Positions 15,163 to 23,828 of a stretch of DNA of 39,255 bases are shown here, piece by piece. Location of the stretch: positions 1-39,255 of IMG/VR virus record IMGVR_UViG_3300044655_001468, one strand, 5' to 3'. Positions within the stretch are counted from its first letter, which is position 1, and each line of letters starts with the position of its first letter. A program made the translations under genes and the position numbers. The notes under the pieces are model-generated. The model ran no database searches and had not been told where the DNA came from. It saw only the letters and a list, made by a program, of their open reading frames with translations. The stretch is from a virus.

Positions 15163-16434
15163 TTAAAAACCTGCTCGTCTTGCTGCTGCAAGTTCTGCGA
15201 GCGCTCTACGGCGGCGTTCCTCTTCTGCAGCCACATCAACTGGCGCAGGTAGCGGTGCTGGTGTCACATATGTTGCACCACGCCCATTACCTTGTTCTGG
15301 TGGTGGACCAGCAACATATTGAGGCGGTAGCACAGGTGCCGCAGGTGGCAACACAGGTACATTAGGTGGCAACACAGGTGGCACAGGTGGCTGTTCAGTA
15401 ACAGGCGGTTGTGCTGTAACTGGTGGTTGTGCCGTCACAGGCGGCTGTGTTGCCGCAGGAGTTTCCCCATACGCTGCTGCTTCAGCCCGAGCCTGAGCAG
15501 CACGAACATCAGCCTCTTGTTGTGCCTGTAATCGTTGCATAGCCAACTGATTAGCCAAATCTGAATACTTAGCGTTGATTTGGTTTTGGTATGCTGTTTG
15601 ACCAGTAGCCAACTCTTGACGACCAGCAGCCGCAGCACCCACACCAGCGTTACGCAAAGCGTTCATATAGTTTTGTGAACCAGTATTTAACTGACTAGCA
15701 GTATTGCGTGACAGTTGTGCAAACTGTGCAGCCAACGCTGCATCCATAGCCGACTGACCAGTAACACCAGCCGTGTCAGCACCCTCAGCACCCAAAGCAC
15801 CCATCAAAGGATTCACAGGTTGAGTCGTGGACAAATCCACCAACGGCACATCAGAATACGCTTGTGGTGTAACCAACGAGGACAAGAACTGGTTTTCGGC
15901 ACCAGTAATCTGACCTTGACCAGCCTGAACTGCTTTTAGCAACACATCTAAATCGCCTTGTTGTCGTTTAGGCAAGTTCTCTAACTGACCACCATAAAGC
16001 GCATCAGTTTGAGAACCTTGACCAGCATAAATATCTGCAACCTTATTGTAGGCAGCAAATTTGCGTTGCCGTTCAGCAACGGCATCTGCTTTTTCTTGCG
16101 CTGACGCTGCACGGTCATCCAACACTTCTTGTGCTTCACGGTCAGCCTTATCTTTTTCGGCTTGAATTTTTAAAACAGCAAGTTTGTTAGCCAATTTTTG
16201 TGCTTCAGTTAAAGCCTTGCTTCCGCCGCCACCACCGCCGAGGGCTTTGTCTTTTTGTTTTTTTAACCACGCATTATACAATTTCATTTGTTCAGAAATG
16301 TATGGTCCTTCTTGACGGTCAGCAAGGTCAGGTTTTTCTACAGCCAACAAATCTAACTGAGCCTGCAAGGCATCAGCCCCACCAGTTCTACCTTCTCTTT
16401 TGCCTTTATATTTTTTGTCTTTATCTTTAGCCAC
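15163..16434 (-). CDS. Low-complexity internal/structural protein, 423 aa, with Pro-rich repeats
   Basis: The GTG start follows AGGAG. The N-terminus is Lys-rich (KDKDKKYKGKREGR). A helical middle contains a charged coiled coil (residues ~85-140), preceded by a GGGGGG linker. The C-terminal third is a Pro/Val/Gln repeat region: three copies of QPPVTA/E followed by four variants of PVLPPx, then an Ala/Arg-rich helical end. At the DNA level the repeats lie around 15320-15440. Its place beside the giant protein suggests a core or tail-associated protein; the flexible repeats may act as a spacer. The function is otherwise unknown. Confidence 0.7.
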   Translation of the reverse strand: MAKDKDKKYKGKREGRTGGADALQAQLDLLAVEKPDLADRQEGPYISEQMKLYNAWLKKQKDKALGGGGGGSKALTEAQKLANKLAVLKIQAEKDKADREAQEVLDDRAASAQEKADAVAERQRKFAAYNKVADIYAGQGSQTDALYGGQLENLPKRQQGDLDVLLKAVQAGQGQITGAENQFLSSLVTPQAYSDVPLVDLSTTQPVNPLMGALGAEGADTAGVTGQSAMDAALAAQFAQLSRNTASQLNTGSQNYMNALRNAGVGAAAAGRQELATGQTAYQNQINAKYSDLANQLAMQRLQAQQEADVRAAQARAEAAAYGETPAATQPPVTAQPPVTAQPPVTEQPPVPPVLPPNVPVLPPAAPVLPPQYVAGPPPEQGNGRGATYVTPAPLPAPVDVAAEEERRRRALAELAAARRAGF

Positions 16435-16453
16435 AATAATCTCCTATATGTTC

Positions 16454-16888
16454 CTAGTAGGAGGCATACTGCTGCAAACTAGCAGCCGTAGCCATAATCT
16501 GTTGAGCCTTCTGCAAACGCAACTGAGCAATATAATCCTCAAGTTCTGACTGCGAATCAGCCTCCTGCATCGCAACATTATTTAAATCATCCTGAATGTT
16601 CTGTGTTTCGGCACCCAAATCCCGTTGAAATTTCTCCGCATACCGACTAAGACCCGAACGGCGAATACCCGACTGAACACTTGGACCACCCAAACCACGC
16701 TGACCAAAACTAGAAGCCAACGGCTGATAACCCTCAGAATAAACACGGCTAATATCCTCAAGACGGCGTTTACCACGCTTCTGTCCCTGAAACGCTGCAG
16801 CCTGATTAGCGAGACTGGAACGCTGACGGCGGCGCAAAGCGCCCGCCTCAGCCACCCCATAATCACCATAATAGTTTGTCATACTCAT
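16454..16888 (-). CDS. Small internal virion protein, 144 aa, helical and basic
   Basis: The protein begins MSMTNYYGDYG, continues with an Arg-rich stretch (LRRRQRS...GQKRGKRR, residues ~19-42), then a Gly-rich turn (GQRGLGGPSVQSGIRRSG), and ends in a long Gln/Glu-rich helix (QNIQDDLNN to QKAQQIMATAASLQQYASY). Such Ala/Gln-rich helical proteins lying between the nozzle and the giant ejection protein are often internal head proteins in podoviruses. No enzymatic motif is visible. A start two codons later (Met3) is also possible, since neither has a strong ribosome site. Confidence 0.7.
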   Translation of the reverse strand: MSMTNYYGDYGVAEAGALRRRQRSSLANQAAAFQGQKRGKRRLEDISRVYSEGYQPLASSFGQRGLGGPSVQSGIRRSGLSRYAEKFQRDLGAETQNIQDDLNNVAMQEADSQSELEDYIAQLRLQKAQQIMATAASLQQYASY

Positions 16889-16894
16889 AATGAA

Positions 16895-17032
16895 TTAACC
16901 CTGTTTCAATCTTTTTAACTCGTCATTCATTTCGTTTACCTGCTTAGTGATATCAGTAAAAATTTGTCGCAACACATCCGCATCAACACTAGTAAGAATG
17001 TTAATCAGAGGCAGATTCAAATTTTCAGCCAT
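16895..17032 (-). CDS. Tiny coiled-coil protein, 45 aa
   Basis: The ATG at 17032 overlaps the stop of the preceding leftward gene (TAATG). The 45 residues form one helix: [19 protein letters not shown], then VLRQIFTDITKQVNEMNDELKRLKQG, with hydrophobic residues at heptad positions, so a short coiled coil is likely. It fills the gap between the fibre-like protein and the internal protein and has the same coupling as its neighbours. It may be a minor virion component or a chaperone; the sequence does not say. Confidence 0.62.
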   Translation of the reverse strand: MAENLNLPLINILTSVDADVLRQIFTDITKQVNEMNDELKRLKQG

Positions 17033-17331
17033 TATCCAAACACCTGCGAACCCAACACCAACTGGTCACTATCACCAAGAACACCACCAGTACCAGTAGC
17101 GGCTGCCGTTAAACGACCCTGCGAATCAACCGTAATGTTCGCTGTTGTATAAGACCCAGCAACAACACCAGTCGTGGACAACGAACCGCTGGTGATGGCA
17201 CCAGCATCAATGTTCGTACCTGCCGCCAATGCTTCGCAAAAAGTTTTAATAGCAGAAAAGTTGCCATTAACTTCTGCTGCAACCGCAGTAGTGCCATTAA
17301 CAAAACTGTAAGGAATAGTAAGTGTAGCCAT
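17032..17331 (-). CDS. Short tail-fibre-like structural protein, 99 aa
   Basis: The sequence opens [25 protein letters not shown], where the FVNGTTAxAxxVNxNF pattern is typical of the N-terminal segment of phage fibre and tail-spike proteins. It continues as Ala/Gly/Thr-rich strands with [15 protein letters not shown], a repeat motif of trimeric phage fibres. It is short and ends with a hydrophobic [10 protein letters not shown], so it may be a fibre stub or an adaptor for longer fibres encoded at 32.8-34.9 kb. It is coupled at both ends by TAATG. Confidence 0.68.
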   Translation of the reverse strand: MATLTIPYSFVNGTTAVAAEVNGNFSAIKTFCEALAAGTNIDAGAITSGSLSTTGVVAGSYTTANITVDSQGRLTAAATGTGGVLGDSDQLVLGSQVFG

Positions 17332-18932
17332 TAACCTTTAACCCTTCGTGATTGAAATTTGTAACCAATACTGTTGATACCCCATTTTTTACCTAACTCG
17401 CCAGAAAACTGTAACTGAACACATCTAGCAAGACCCAAATTGGAACCAGTAACAACAACAGCGCTGGCTGCACCAGCACCCCACAAACCAGTACCCCACA
17501 CACCACTACCCCAAGCCATCGCAGTAGCGTCAGGTGTCAAAGCCAAATTAAAAGTTCTACGCTGGTTACCTTCAGCCTCATCAAAATTGTGGTAAACATC
17601 AACAGTAATAGTCGTAGCCGCATCAGGTTCCTTGAGAACAAAATCGGGACGGCGAAACATCTTCTTCTGAATATATGACCCAGCATCAAACCATTTAGTC
17701 CGATAATAAGTAGTAAAACTAGAAGCAGTCCCATCCAAATTGTCTTGTTGCTCCTCAAAGTTGTCTACCGAAACAACCCGACCAATGTTCGCATGACACA
17801 ACAAACCAAACGCTTTACCGCTAGAGTTCTCCCAATTTATCCCACCAACAAGCCCAAACGAATCAGATGACTGAAACATCGTATAAGTACCAGCCTCACT
17901 AATAGACGGGTCATAAACAAAATTGACTGTCGCCTTCGTGGCGGCAGAACCAGTCACAGAATACGGCACAGCAAACCACACACGATTATTAACCCAAGAA
18001 ACATCAACAGGTTTAGTAGTCACATCCAAATAATTTAAATCCATAATCGGCTGCAACTGATTAAAAATGTTTTTAATACCAGAACCATTATAGTAATGAA
18101 ACCCCTCAGGGTAAGAAAAAAAATATAAACCAACATCAGACTGTGCAGCATTCCGAGGAGTACTAATACCCAAATGGTTAGACAACTCAACAATAGTAAA
18201 ACTGCTAGAATCGTAACCAAACAACACAAAAATTGCTCTAGGTTTAAAAATAACTAACTGACCTGAAACAACAGCCAAACCAGTAATACCATTACCGCCA
18301 CCCTCAACATCCAAATAGTCGTCAGTCATCCAATCCTCAGGCAAAGAATCGTGCGACCAACGCACACGATTCGGATACGAAACACTGTTCTCAATCGTAT
18401 TAGCAGCAAACATTTTGTTAGCGTGGACAGCCAACAACTTCGCACACGGCATAAACCCGCCAGTAGGCGTAATATACGGTTGAAAAGTAGGACCACTAGC
18501 AGTCAAAGCAGTAGCATAAGTATTAGCAGTCTGCCACTTGTAGCCACCGTTGCCGCTAGTGCCAGTAGAAATATATAAAGTTTTACCCCACTGAGCAAAC
18601 CCTGCACCCCAACTAGAACCAACAGCAATATCGTTACCAGATGAAAACTGCAAAGTAGAAAAATTGCTACCAGTAGAACGATAAACCTTAGTGCTGTTGG
18701 ACAACATTATTTGTGGCGCATCACCATCAAACCGAAACAACCTATGAGGATTCCAACTAGGAATAACACTGCTATTAATCGCTGTATAACCGCCACGAGA
18801 AAACACCCCACCTCTAGGGTCCACATCAACATTCAACATCTTAGGAGACTCATTCTCAGCCAACTGAAACTGGTCAGCACGCAAATTTAGCCCACCAGTA
18901 AAATCCTGTTGCTCATAAATACCGACAGTCAT
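17331..18932 (-). CDS. Tail nozzle-like beta-propeller structural protein, 533 aa
   Basis: The start at 18932 ([20 protein letters not shown]) overlaps the previous stop by TAATG; an extension to 18968 lies inside that gene. The opening [20 protein letters not shown]...[10 protein letters not shown] with RGGY is the signature of podovirus tail proteins that follow the adaptor, functionally like T7 gp12 or P22 gp10. Many short strands with Trp/Gly turns suggest a beta-propeller. The C-terminal part has DVYHNF and a [14 protein letters not shown] glycine-tryptophan repeat. Directly following the adaptor gene, it probably forms the tail nozzle or stopper. Confidence 0.75.
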   Translation of the reverse strand: MTVGIYEQQDFTGGLNLRADQFQLAENESPKMLNVDVDPRGGVFSRGGYTAINSSVIPSWNPHRLFRFDGDAPQIMLSNSTKVYRSTGSNFSTLQFSSGNDIAVGSSWGAGFAQWGKTLYISTGTSGNGGYKWQTANTYATALTASGPTFQPYITPTGGFMPCAKLLAVHANKMFAANTIENSVSYPNRVRWSHDSLPEDWMTDDYLDVEGGGNGITGLAVVSGQLVIFKPRAIFVLFGYDSSSFTIVELSNHLGISTPRNAAQSDVGLYFFSYPEGFHYYNGSGIKNIFNQLQPIMDLNYLDVTTKPVDVSWVNNRVWFAVPYSVTGSAATKATVNFVYDPSISEAGTYTMFQSSDSFGLVGGINWENSSGKAFGLLCHANIGRVVSVDNFEEQQDNLDGTASSFTTYYRTKWFDAGSYIQKKMFRRPDFVLKEPDAATTITVDVYHNFDEAEGNQRRTFNLALTPDATAMAWGSGVWGTGLWGAGAASAVVVTGSNLGLARCVQLQFSGELGKKWGINSIGYKFQSRRVKG

Positions 18933-19642
18933 TATGGACCTAAAGTTCTTCCAAGTTGCTGCATCCAACCCTTAAAGGTTGGTCTGCCACGAGTTTGTCC
19001 ATGCGACAATATTAAATGAGCATGACTGGTTGGTTTAATTTCGGCGTTTCGTGCCAACGAAACACCCTCATCAAAAGCACGCTTATACTCAGCCGACATA
19101 CCAGTATCCTCAAGACGCTGATAAATACGGCTGCACGCATAATACACCAACGGCAAATGCAAATTCTTAGACGCATCAACATTACCGCCAGCAGTAACCC
19201 AATCCGTAGGCTCACGATAACCACGACAAGTTAAAGTCCGAACATTGTTCGGTTTCGGATACAAATGAATTTGAGAATCCCAAACAGAATAAAACAAAGG
19301 ATTACCCGAAATATCGTAAGTACCCACATAGGTTTCCTCAGCCATATCATGACCGACCATATCCAAACGGGTGCCAATAGCGGTGTTGTCCACAATGGAA
19401 ATAACTTCACGAATAGGGTCAGCCGTAAAATTGGCAACCGTATAAGCACGCTGGTTTATGACCGTGTTAAAAGTAAAAGTTTCCTCCAAAAACTTCCAAC
19501 GCTTCTCAAGGTCCAATATGCGATAATATCCGTCACGAATATACATATTCAACAAACTGTCTGGCAAATCCGCAGTATCCAAATCCGTGATATCACGGAC
19601 AAACCCACGAAGCGTGGCAGCGGTCTGGGCTACATACGCCAT
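18932..19642 (-). CDS. Head-tail adaptor (gp4/gp11-like), 236 aa
   Basis: The N-terminal half is helical (TLRGFVRDITDLDTADLPDSLLNMYIRDGYYRILDLEKRW) and the middle is beta-rich with a LYPKPN turn and a RGYREPTDW segment. That arrangement matches the podovirus adaptor family which docks below the portal. A C-terminal helical segment (HLPLVYYACSRIYQRLEDTGMSAEYKRAFDEG) resembles the ring-forming part of the family. It lies immediately before the nozzle protein gene, as in T7-like and P22-like orders. TAATG overlaps join it to both neighbours. Confidence 0.76.
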   Translation of the reverse strand: MAYVAQTAATLRGFVRDITDLDTADLPDSLLNMYIRDGYYRILDLEKRWKFLEETFTFNTVINQRAYTVANFTADPIREVISIVDNTAIGTRLDMVGHDMAEETYVGTYDISGNPLFYSVWDSQIHLYPKPNNVRTLTCRGYREPTDWVTAGGNVDASKNLHLPLVYYACSRIYQRLEDTGMSAEYKRAFDEGVSLARNAEIKPTSHAHLILSHGQTRGRPTFKGWMQQLGRTLGP

Positions 19643-19881
19643 TATGAAACCTTCTTAGTTTTCCCAACCTTACGGTTATGTCCCGCACAAAACTCTGAAT
19701 CCTTAATAGCAAACCCCTCACAGGTGTCCTCGTTAGCGGCACATTTACCTTCACGACCCAAATAAGGTCCACTAGCAGGCGCTTGCCGAGCGCCATCGGT
19801 GTGGGCTAAACGGTATCCAGTAACTTTAGTCCCATAATAAGATTGGAACGGAACTGCTTGAGATTGGGCGTTTGTAGTCAT
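19642..19881 (-). CDS. Small Cys/His metal-binding-like protein, 79 aa
   Basis: The start is set at the ATG at 19881; a TTG eight codons earlier is possible but has no ribosome site. A cluster KCAANEDTCEGFAIKDSEFCAGH supplies three cysteines and a histidine, a compact knuckle I recall in small phage head-tail region proteins. The rest is polar, with a Gly/Pro-rich stretch (RQAPASGPYLGREG) and a basic tail (RKVGKTKKVS). It is placed between the basic head-region proteins and the adaptor, so it may be a minor head or connector component. Confidence 0.65.
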   Translation of the reverse strand: MTTNAQSQAVPFQSYYGTKVTGYRLAHTDGARQAPASGPYLGREGKCAANEDTCEGFAIKDSEFCAGHNRKVGKTKKVS

Positions 19882-19914
19882 CACAAATGCCGTATCTGTT
19901 CCCAAATATAGGTT

Positions 19915-20352
19915 TTATTCCCCGAACAACGCTTTAAAACTATTAACCAACGCCAACCAATCCTTAGGCTTACCCAACATCTTTTTAGCAGGACTAAACG
20001 GCAACACCATTGATGCCAAAGTAGCAACATCACCCGCAACCCTTTTTGGGGACCGTGAAGGTCCCGCAAGACGCATAAGTTCCTCGGCACCCAAAAATTT
20101 TCCTACATTCGTTTTAGAACCCGCTTTAGCGTAAGCCCCAGATTTAGCCAACAAACCAGCCGTCAAACCACTAGGAATAGGATTACGAAACCCCTGATTT
20201 GGTGACATCTGCAAATTTAAAGGCAACTCACCAGCCTCATCAAACAAACCGCTGGCTTCTTTGCCAACAAGATATTTGTTGGCATACTCCTGCAACGCAG
20301 ACAAACCTTTAGATTTTTTATCATCCTTAGACCGTTTAGGCTGCTTAGCCAT
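19915..20352 (-). CDS. Unknown basic head-region protein, 145 aa
   Basis: The N-terminus is highly basic (MAKQPKRSKDDKKSKG), then a helical portion (LSALQEYANKYLVGKE), a Gly/Pro-rich loop (GFRNPIPSGLTAGLL), and a C-terminal helical half with MVLPFSPAKKMLGKP. There is no catalytic or metal motif. It is part of a run of five small, Lys-rich proteins between the capsid and tail genes, all starting directly after a TAA stop. The run may supply DNA-condensing or minor head proteins; the role is not demonstrated. Confidence 0.62.
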   Translation of the reverse strand: MAKQPKRSKDDKKSKGLSALQEYANKYLVGKEASGLFDEAGELPLNLQMSPNQGFRNPIPSGLTAGLLAKSGAYAKAGSKTNVGKFLGAEELMRLAGPSRSPKRVAGDVATLASMVLPFSPAKKMLGKPKDWLALVNSFKALFGE

Positions 20353-20358
20353 AATGGA

Positions 20359-20940
20359 TTATTTCTTTTTGTTGTTTTTGTTGCGCATCTCAGCACGCTT
20401 TTGCTGACGCTTCACAATGTTCTCAGGCGAGTTCTTGCCGCCCTTAGCCTTGTATGTTTCTTTGCGTTCAGCACGCCGAGCAGCCTCAGCAATCTGCTGA
20501 CCTTCAGTTTTTTTGGATTGTTTACCAGCAACCTTGGGCAAATTCTTTTTTAAACCCCGAGAAGCACCCTCAGCGTCACGAATCTGTTTCTTTGTTACAG
20601 GTTTGCCTTGCATTTCACGGCGACCAAACAACGAAGAATCACGATTAGATATACGGTCATTTACCTCATCGGCTTTAAGTCTTTTATCCCATTCACGAAA
20701 CATTTGACCTTTGCCGCTTTGACGGGTTTCAGCAGACAACGAAGGACCACGCTTTGCTGCACGGTCAGCGGCACTTGGGCGACCCTTTTTAAACTCTGCA
20801 TACCTTTTTGCTTCAGCAGCAGAATCAGCCTTCTTGACTGCTTGACCAACTTTTTTGTTTTTCTTTCCTAAAGAACGCATAGCGTTCCGAACAATATCGT
20901 CCAACGGGATTTTAATACTAGGCTTCTTCTTACTTGCCAT
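20359..20940 (-). CDS. Very basic Lys/Arg-rich protein, 193 aa
   Basis: The start is placed at the ATG at 20940 (MASKKKPSIKIPLDDIVRNAMRSLG), which overlaps the previous gene by 11 bases; a longer frame to 20979 lies within that gene. About a third of the residues are Lys or Arg, spaced by Ala, Glu and Gln, ending in KRQQKRAEMRNKNNKKK. The composition suits binding to DNA, as in histone-like or internal head proteins, and it is probably disordered or helical. No family is recognised. Confidence 0.65.
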   Translation of the reverse strand: MASKKKPSIKIPLDDIVRNAMRSLGKKNKKVGQAVKKADSAAEAKRYAEFKKGRPSAADRAAKRGPSLSAETRQSGKGQMFREWDKRLKADEVNDRISNRDSSLFGRREMQGKPVTKKQIRDAEGASRGLKKNLPKVAGKQSKKTEGQQIAEAARRAERKETYKAKGGKNSPENIVKRQQKRAEMRNKNNKKK

Positions 20941-21130
20941 AATAGTTCTTAGCCATCTTCTCTGTCTTAGCCATAGCACGGCGCTTCGTCATGCTACGAG
21001 CAACCTGTTGTTCAACCTTAGGGGACATAGCCTTCTTTGAAGCCGCTTTAGCAAGCGGTCCCACAATGTCATCTATAATGCCTTTTGGACGGGCAATGCC
21101 ATCAAACGCTTTACGAGGTTTACCAGACAC
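20930..21130 (-). CDS. Small basic protein, 66 aa, GTG start
   Basis: The GTG at 21130 lies two bases after the previous stop (TAATCGTG). The product opens MSGKPRKAFDGIARPKGIIDDIVGP, continues as a Lys/Ala-rich helix (LAKAASKKAMSPKVEQQVARSMTKRR), and ends NYYGK. It has no acidic cluster apart from IIDD. Composition and place match its neighbours, and translation is probably coupled. A role in the head, for example DNA organisation, is a contextual guess only. Confidence 0.6.
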   Translation of the reverse strand: MSGKPRKAFDGIARPKGIIDDIVGPLAKAASKKAMSPKVEQQVARSMTKRRAMAKTEKMAKNYYGK

Positions 21131-21132
21131 GA

Positions 21133-21363
21133 TTATGGTTTTCTTTTTGGCTTCTTTGGCATTGGTTTTGGCATCATACGAACACCACGCTTCGGTGGCA
21201 TTGATGCTAATTCTTTTGGCATACGCTGCCTAGGGGCAACACGCTTCGGTTCACGCTCAGTTGGGCGAGTATCAACACCAGCCTTAGGACCTTTGCGTAC
21301 TGCATACGCATACGCTTTTTTGCCTGCTCTTGGTTTATCAAACGGATTTGGAATCTTAGGCAT
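21133..21363 (-). CDS. Small Pro/Lys/Arg-rich protein, 76 aa
   Basis: It starts MPKIPNPFDKPRAGKKAYAYAV at 21363, overlapping the previous stop by TAATG. Basic residues and prolines dominate (KPMPKKPKRKP at the end; MPPKRGVRMMP before it), so it is probably unstructured and DNA-binding, resembling protamine-like or core proteins. No cysteine is present. The repeat-like MPK/MPP units are visible at the protein level. It is one of four consecutive genes with this composition after the capsid terminator. Confidence 0.62.
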   Translation of the reverse strand: MPKIPNPFDKPRAGKKAYAYAVRKGPKAGVDTRPTEREPKRVAPRQRMPKELASMPPKRGVRMMPKPMPKKPKRKP

Positions 21364-21491
21364 TAGTAACCCTTCTTAACAGACTTACCTTTTGACTTGC
21401 TGCCCTTACCCTTAGGGTAGTTGGATGTTTTGGTGCCAGCCTTCGGCTTGGCATCAGCATGCGAGGACAAAATACGGTACTTAACTGGCAT
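21363..21491 (-). CDS. Tiny basic protein, 42 aa, first gene after the capsid terminator
   Basis: The ATG at 21491 follows AGGAGTTGATT, a good ribosome site in the gap behind the hairpin at 21516-21544. Forty-two codons give MPVKYRILSSHADAKPKAGT and then a Lys/Gly/Ser tail (NYPKGKGSKSKGKSVKKGY). Its stop overlaps the next start by TAATG. The composition matches the downstream basic proteins. Because the hairpin terminator precedes it, transcription of this gene and those after it is expected to be lower than that of the capsid gene. Confidence 0.62.
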   Translation of the reverse strand: MPVKYRILSSHADAKPKAGTKTSNYPKGKGSKSKGKSVKKGY

Positions 21492-21515
21492 AATCAACTC
21501 CTAAAAATGAATGTG

Positions 21516-21544
21516 TTGGGTGGGGGCTTTTATCCCCCACCCAA
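21516..21544 (-). terminator. Strong hairpin terminator after the capsid genes
   Basis: TTGGGTGGGGG 21516-21526 pairs perfectly with CCCCCACCCAA 21534-21544 (11 bp, 7-nt loop). Reading leftward, TTCATTTTTAGG follows six bases after the stem, a reasonable intrinsic-terminator T-run. It lies between the head genes and the basic-protein genes, so it probably lets only part of the transcripts pass, as T7 does after its capsid gene. Confidence 0.7.
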
Positions 21545-21555
21545 ACCATTATGGA

Positions 21556-21981
21556 TTATTTAACTGCGCCGCCAGAACCTTTGCGGTACAACTGTGCTGT
21601 TGATGCTGAAGTTACAACAGCAAGGAATGTTGCTGAAGTACCATCAAATACTGTCATCAACCCACCACCAGTGATTGTCCAACCAGTAGCGGTTGTAACA
21701 ACAATCTCAAAAGAACTTGCAAGGTTCACGATTGTGAACTCAAACGAAGTTCCAACTGCTTCATCTGTCAAAGCAGCGAGCACAAGTGCGGCTGTTGGCA
21801 AGGTGAAGGTTGTGTCTTGTGTTGGTGTCGCAACAAACAACTTACTAGTAAGTAGTTGTGCTGCTGTTGGTGTTGCCGCATCGGTAATGGCTACTGCTGT
21901 AACCTTCTCGTCTGCTGCAATATAGTTTTCAAGACGCTTGCGTGTTACCGCACCGTCTGTGTCGTTACCTTTTAATGGCAT
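21556..21981 (-). CDS. Head decoration or head-fibre-like protein, 141 aa
   Basis: It is encoded just after the major capsid protein, where phages often place capsid decoration or head-fibre proteins. The N-terminus has a basic helix (MPLKGNDTDGAVTRKRLENYIAAD), followed by an Ala/Thr/Val-rich beta region (TLPTAALVLAALTDEA, FEFTIVNLASSFEIVVTTATGWTITGGGLMTVFDG) that resembles beta-sandwich domains of phage surface proteins. An AGGAGAAAA site precedes the ATG. The high Thr and Ala content points to a repeated external domain. No enzymatic motif is seen. Confidence 0.68.
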   Translation of the reverse strand: MPLKGNDTDGAVTRKRLENYIAADEKVTAVAITDAATPTAAQLLTSKLFVATPTQDTTFTLPTAALVLAALTDEAVGTSFEFTIVNLASSFEIVVTTATGWTITGGGLMTVFDGTSATFLAVVTSASTAQLYRKGSGGAVK

Positions 21982-22011
21982 TGTATTTTCTCCTAGTTTT
22001 GTTGTTGTTAA

Positions 22012-22944
22012 TTAAGCGGTCTTAGCGGTAAGTTTGCCTTGCTTCTTACGGTTACGGACCGTGAGGTTACCGTAGCACATAATCAAAGCGTAGCGTGCAT
22101 CCAAATCTTCTGGACGAACAAACTCTGTCTGTTGGAACCACTTAGCCGAGTGACCGACAAGTGTGAGGTACTTGGTGTTCAAGAAGTACATTACGCCTGC
22201 TGTGCAAGACACATCGTACATTACAGGACTAGCCTTGAACAACAGGTTCTGGAAACCAGCATCTGCAGTCTTGGTGTCTGTGTAACGAAGGTTCGGTTGC
22301 AACAAAGCCTCATACTTTTCGTACAATGTTTGTGTTGCCAAAACCACATCTGGGTGGTCGTTGCCAACAGAAATTGTGTTGTAAGCAGTGTTCATTTGAG
22401 CAAGAGTCAAAGCAGTTGCTGTGTTCTCCTCATATGACTGCCAGTAACTGTATGTTGATGAGTTGATGTTACCAACAGTGTTACCTGACTCAACAAGGTT
22501 ACCCAAGCCGTTCCAGTCTTTTGAACTGTTGCCAGTTCCGTCACCGTAGAACATTGTGTTGAAACCTTCACGCATTGATTCCTCAGCCTGCATGATTTTG
22601 GCTTCCAACAAGTTGATGATTTCTTGCTCACCGTTGTTCTTGGCTTCTTCAATACCGCTGATTGAGATTGAGCCAGCATATTGCTTCCAATCATATTCAG
22701 CAGCCGAGATACCAGTTTGTGGTGTCAATGAAATCGTGTCATAACCCGAGTATGAACCGATTGTGTCGTTCGTTGCATAAACAAGTGGTTCAACAATTTT
22801 TGTACCACCATTAAGCATACGGATGCGACCCTTTTCGTTCAACATGTAAGTCAGCGGGCGAGCCGTGAAAATGTTGTCCGTAAGTTGGTCACGATAATTT
22901 GCGAGCGTTGTAGTGAGCAGCGCATCAAAGTTGCTATTTGCCAT
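22012..22944 (-). CDS. Major capsid protein (HK97-like fold), 310 aa
   Basis: Its position after portal and scaffold genes is diagnostic. The sequence fits the HK97-fold capsid family of podoviruses and their relatives: an N-terminal arm (residues 1-45), an alpha/beta segment with RMLNGGTKIVEPLVY and YDTISLTPQTG, then SISISGIEEAKNNGEQEIINLLEAKIMQAEESMREGF, the spine-helix region. A later stretch (GNDHPDVVLATQTLYEKYEAL) forms part of the peripheral domain. The ribosome site (AGGAG) eight bases before the start is strong, as expected of the most abundant protein. No fusion or truncation is seen. Confidence 0.88.
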   Translation of the reverse strand: MANSNFDALLTTTLANYRDQLTDNIFTARPLTYMLNEKGRIRMLNGGTKIVEPLVYATNDTIGSYSGYDTISLTPQTGISAAEYDWKQYAGSISISGIEEAKNNGEQEIINLLEAKIMQAEESMREGFNTMFYGDGTGNSSKDWNGLGNLVESGNTVGNINSSTYSYWQSYEENTATALTLAQMNTAYNTISVGNDHPDVVLATQTLYEKYEALLQPNLRYTDTKTADAGFQNLLFKASPVMYDVSCTAGVMYFLNTKYLTLVGHSAKWFQQTEFVRPEDLDARYALIMCYGNLTVRNRKKQGKLTAKTA

Positions 22945-22977
22945 TTTAATTTCTCCTAAAGTTGTTTGTAATGAAAA

Positions 22978-23769
22978 TTATAGTTCTGCACCAAGTTGCC
23001 GTTTAGCAGCAGCCCAAGCATCACGAATATTGGTAATAGCCTCAACAGACTCAGTAGTTGTACTAGCAGGATTAGACCCACCAGCAACAACAGCAGCCTG
23101 ACGCTTAGCATCAACAACCGATTTCTCGGTTTGTTGCTTCTTTGCTTCAGCCTGTTTTTGAATGTTTTGTTGTGCCATAATTTTGTCAAACATAAGTTGC
23201 TTATATGTTCCCTCTAAATCGGTTGTGCCAAGCCGCAAAGCGGTTTGAACAACAGTCGGAACATCAAAATCGCTGTAACGCTGCTGCAATTTTTGAACTT
23301 CTTTCTCAACCTCCAACTGGGATTGATACTCTTCAAAAGATGCAACCCGCTTGTCCAGTTCACGCATTTTCTGTTCCTGCGGGTCAAGTGACTGAAAATC
23401 ATCAACCTCATCAGCAACAGCGGCAGCCTGCGAACGACTAATGTTATAATGCCTAGCAAGTAGGTCAATAGTCGCTTCAGGGTCACGCTCTAAAGCCGCT
23501 TGAATAGTGGCAGCATACTGCATTTGACTGCGTTGCTCTGCCAACTCCTGCGTCTTACGAGTGTAATCAGCCTGTCGTTGATAACCAGCAAGCGCTTCCG
23601 ACAACGGAACTTGTAGTTCCTCACCATCTAATTTGACTCTAACTACATGATTAGAGTAGTTATCTGTCTCCAAATACGGTGCATCAGAAACTTGCGTTTC
23701 CATTCCAACATCTTCGGTTGTCCCAAAATTGGGGTCCATGTTTTCCTGTGTTGCGATTTCATCGCTCAT
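22978..23769 (-). CDS. Capsid scaffolding protein, 263 aa
   Basis: Placed between portal and capsid, it is the expected scaffold. The N-terminus is acidic (MSDEIATQENMDPNFGTTEDVG), the middle is a Gln/Glu-rich coiled coil (TRKTQELAEQRSQMQYAATIQAALERD through LDKRVASFEEYQSQLEVEKEVQKLQQRY), and the C-terminal region is Lys/Gln-rich with helices (QAEAKKQQTEKSVVDAKRQ, then NIRDAWAAAKRQLGAEL). This acidic-coiled coil-basic order is typical of scaffold proteins that bind the capsid through a C-terminal helix and leave the head before DNA enters. The ribosome site GGAGAAA precedes it. Confidence 0.82.
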   Translation of the reverse strand: MSDEIATQENMDPNFGTTEDVGMETQVSDAPYLETDNYSNHVVRVKLDGEELQVPLSEALAGYQRQADYTRKTQELAEQRSQMQYAATIQAALERDPEATIDLLARHYNISRSQAAAVADEVDDFQSLDPQEQKMRELDKRVASFEEYQSQLEVEKEVQKLQQRYSDFDVPTVVQTALRLGTTDLEGTYKQLMFDKIMAQQNIQKQAEAKKQQTEKSVVDAKRQAAVVAGGSNPASTTTESVEAITNIRDAWAAAKRQLGAEL

Positions 23770-23828
23770 TATATTTCTCCAAGAGTCCGTAAAAAATGGT
23801 TGCTCTCATCAATAGAATAGGCTGTTCC

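Noticed and set aside
15320-15440. Short direct repeats as a CRISPR-like array
   Set aside because: They are in-frame Pro/Val/Gln codon repeats within a structural gene, without unique spacers.
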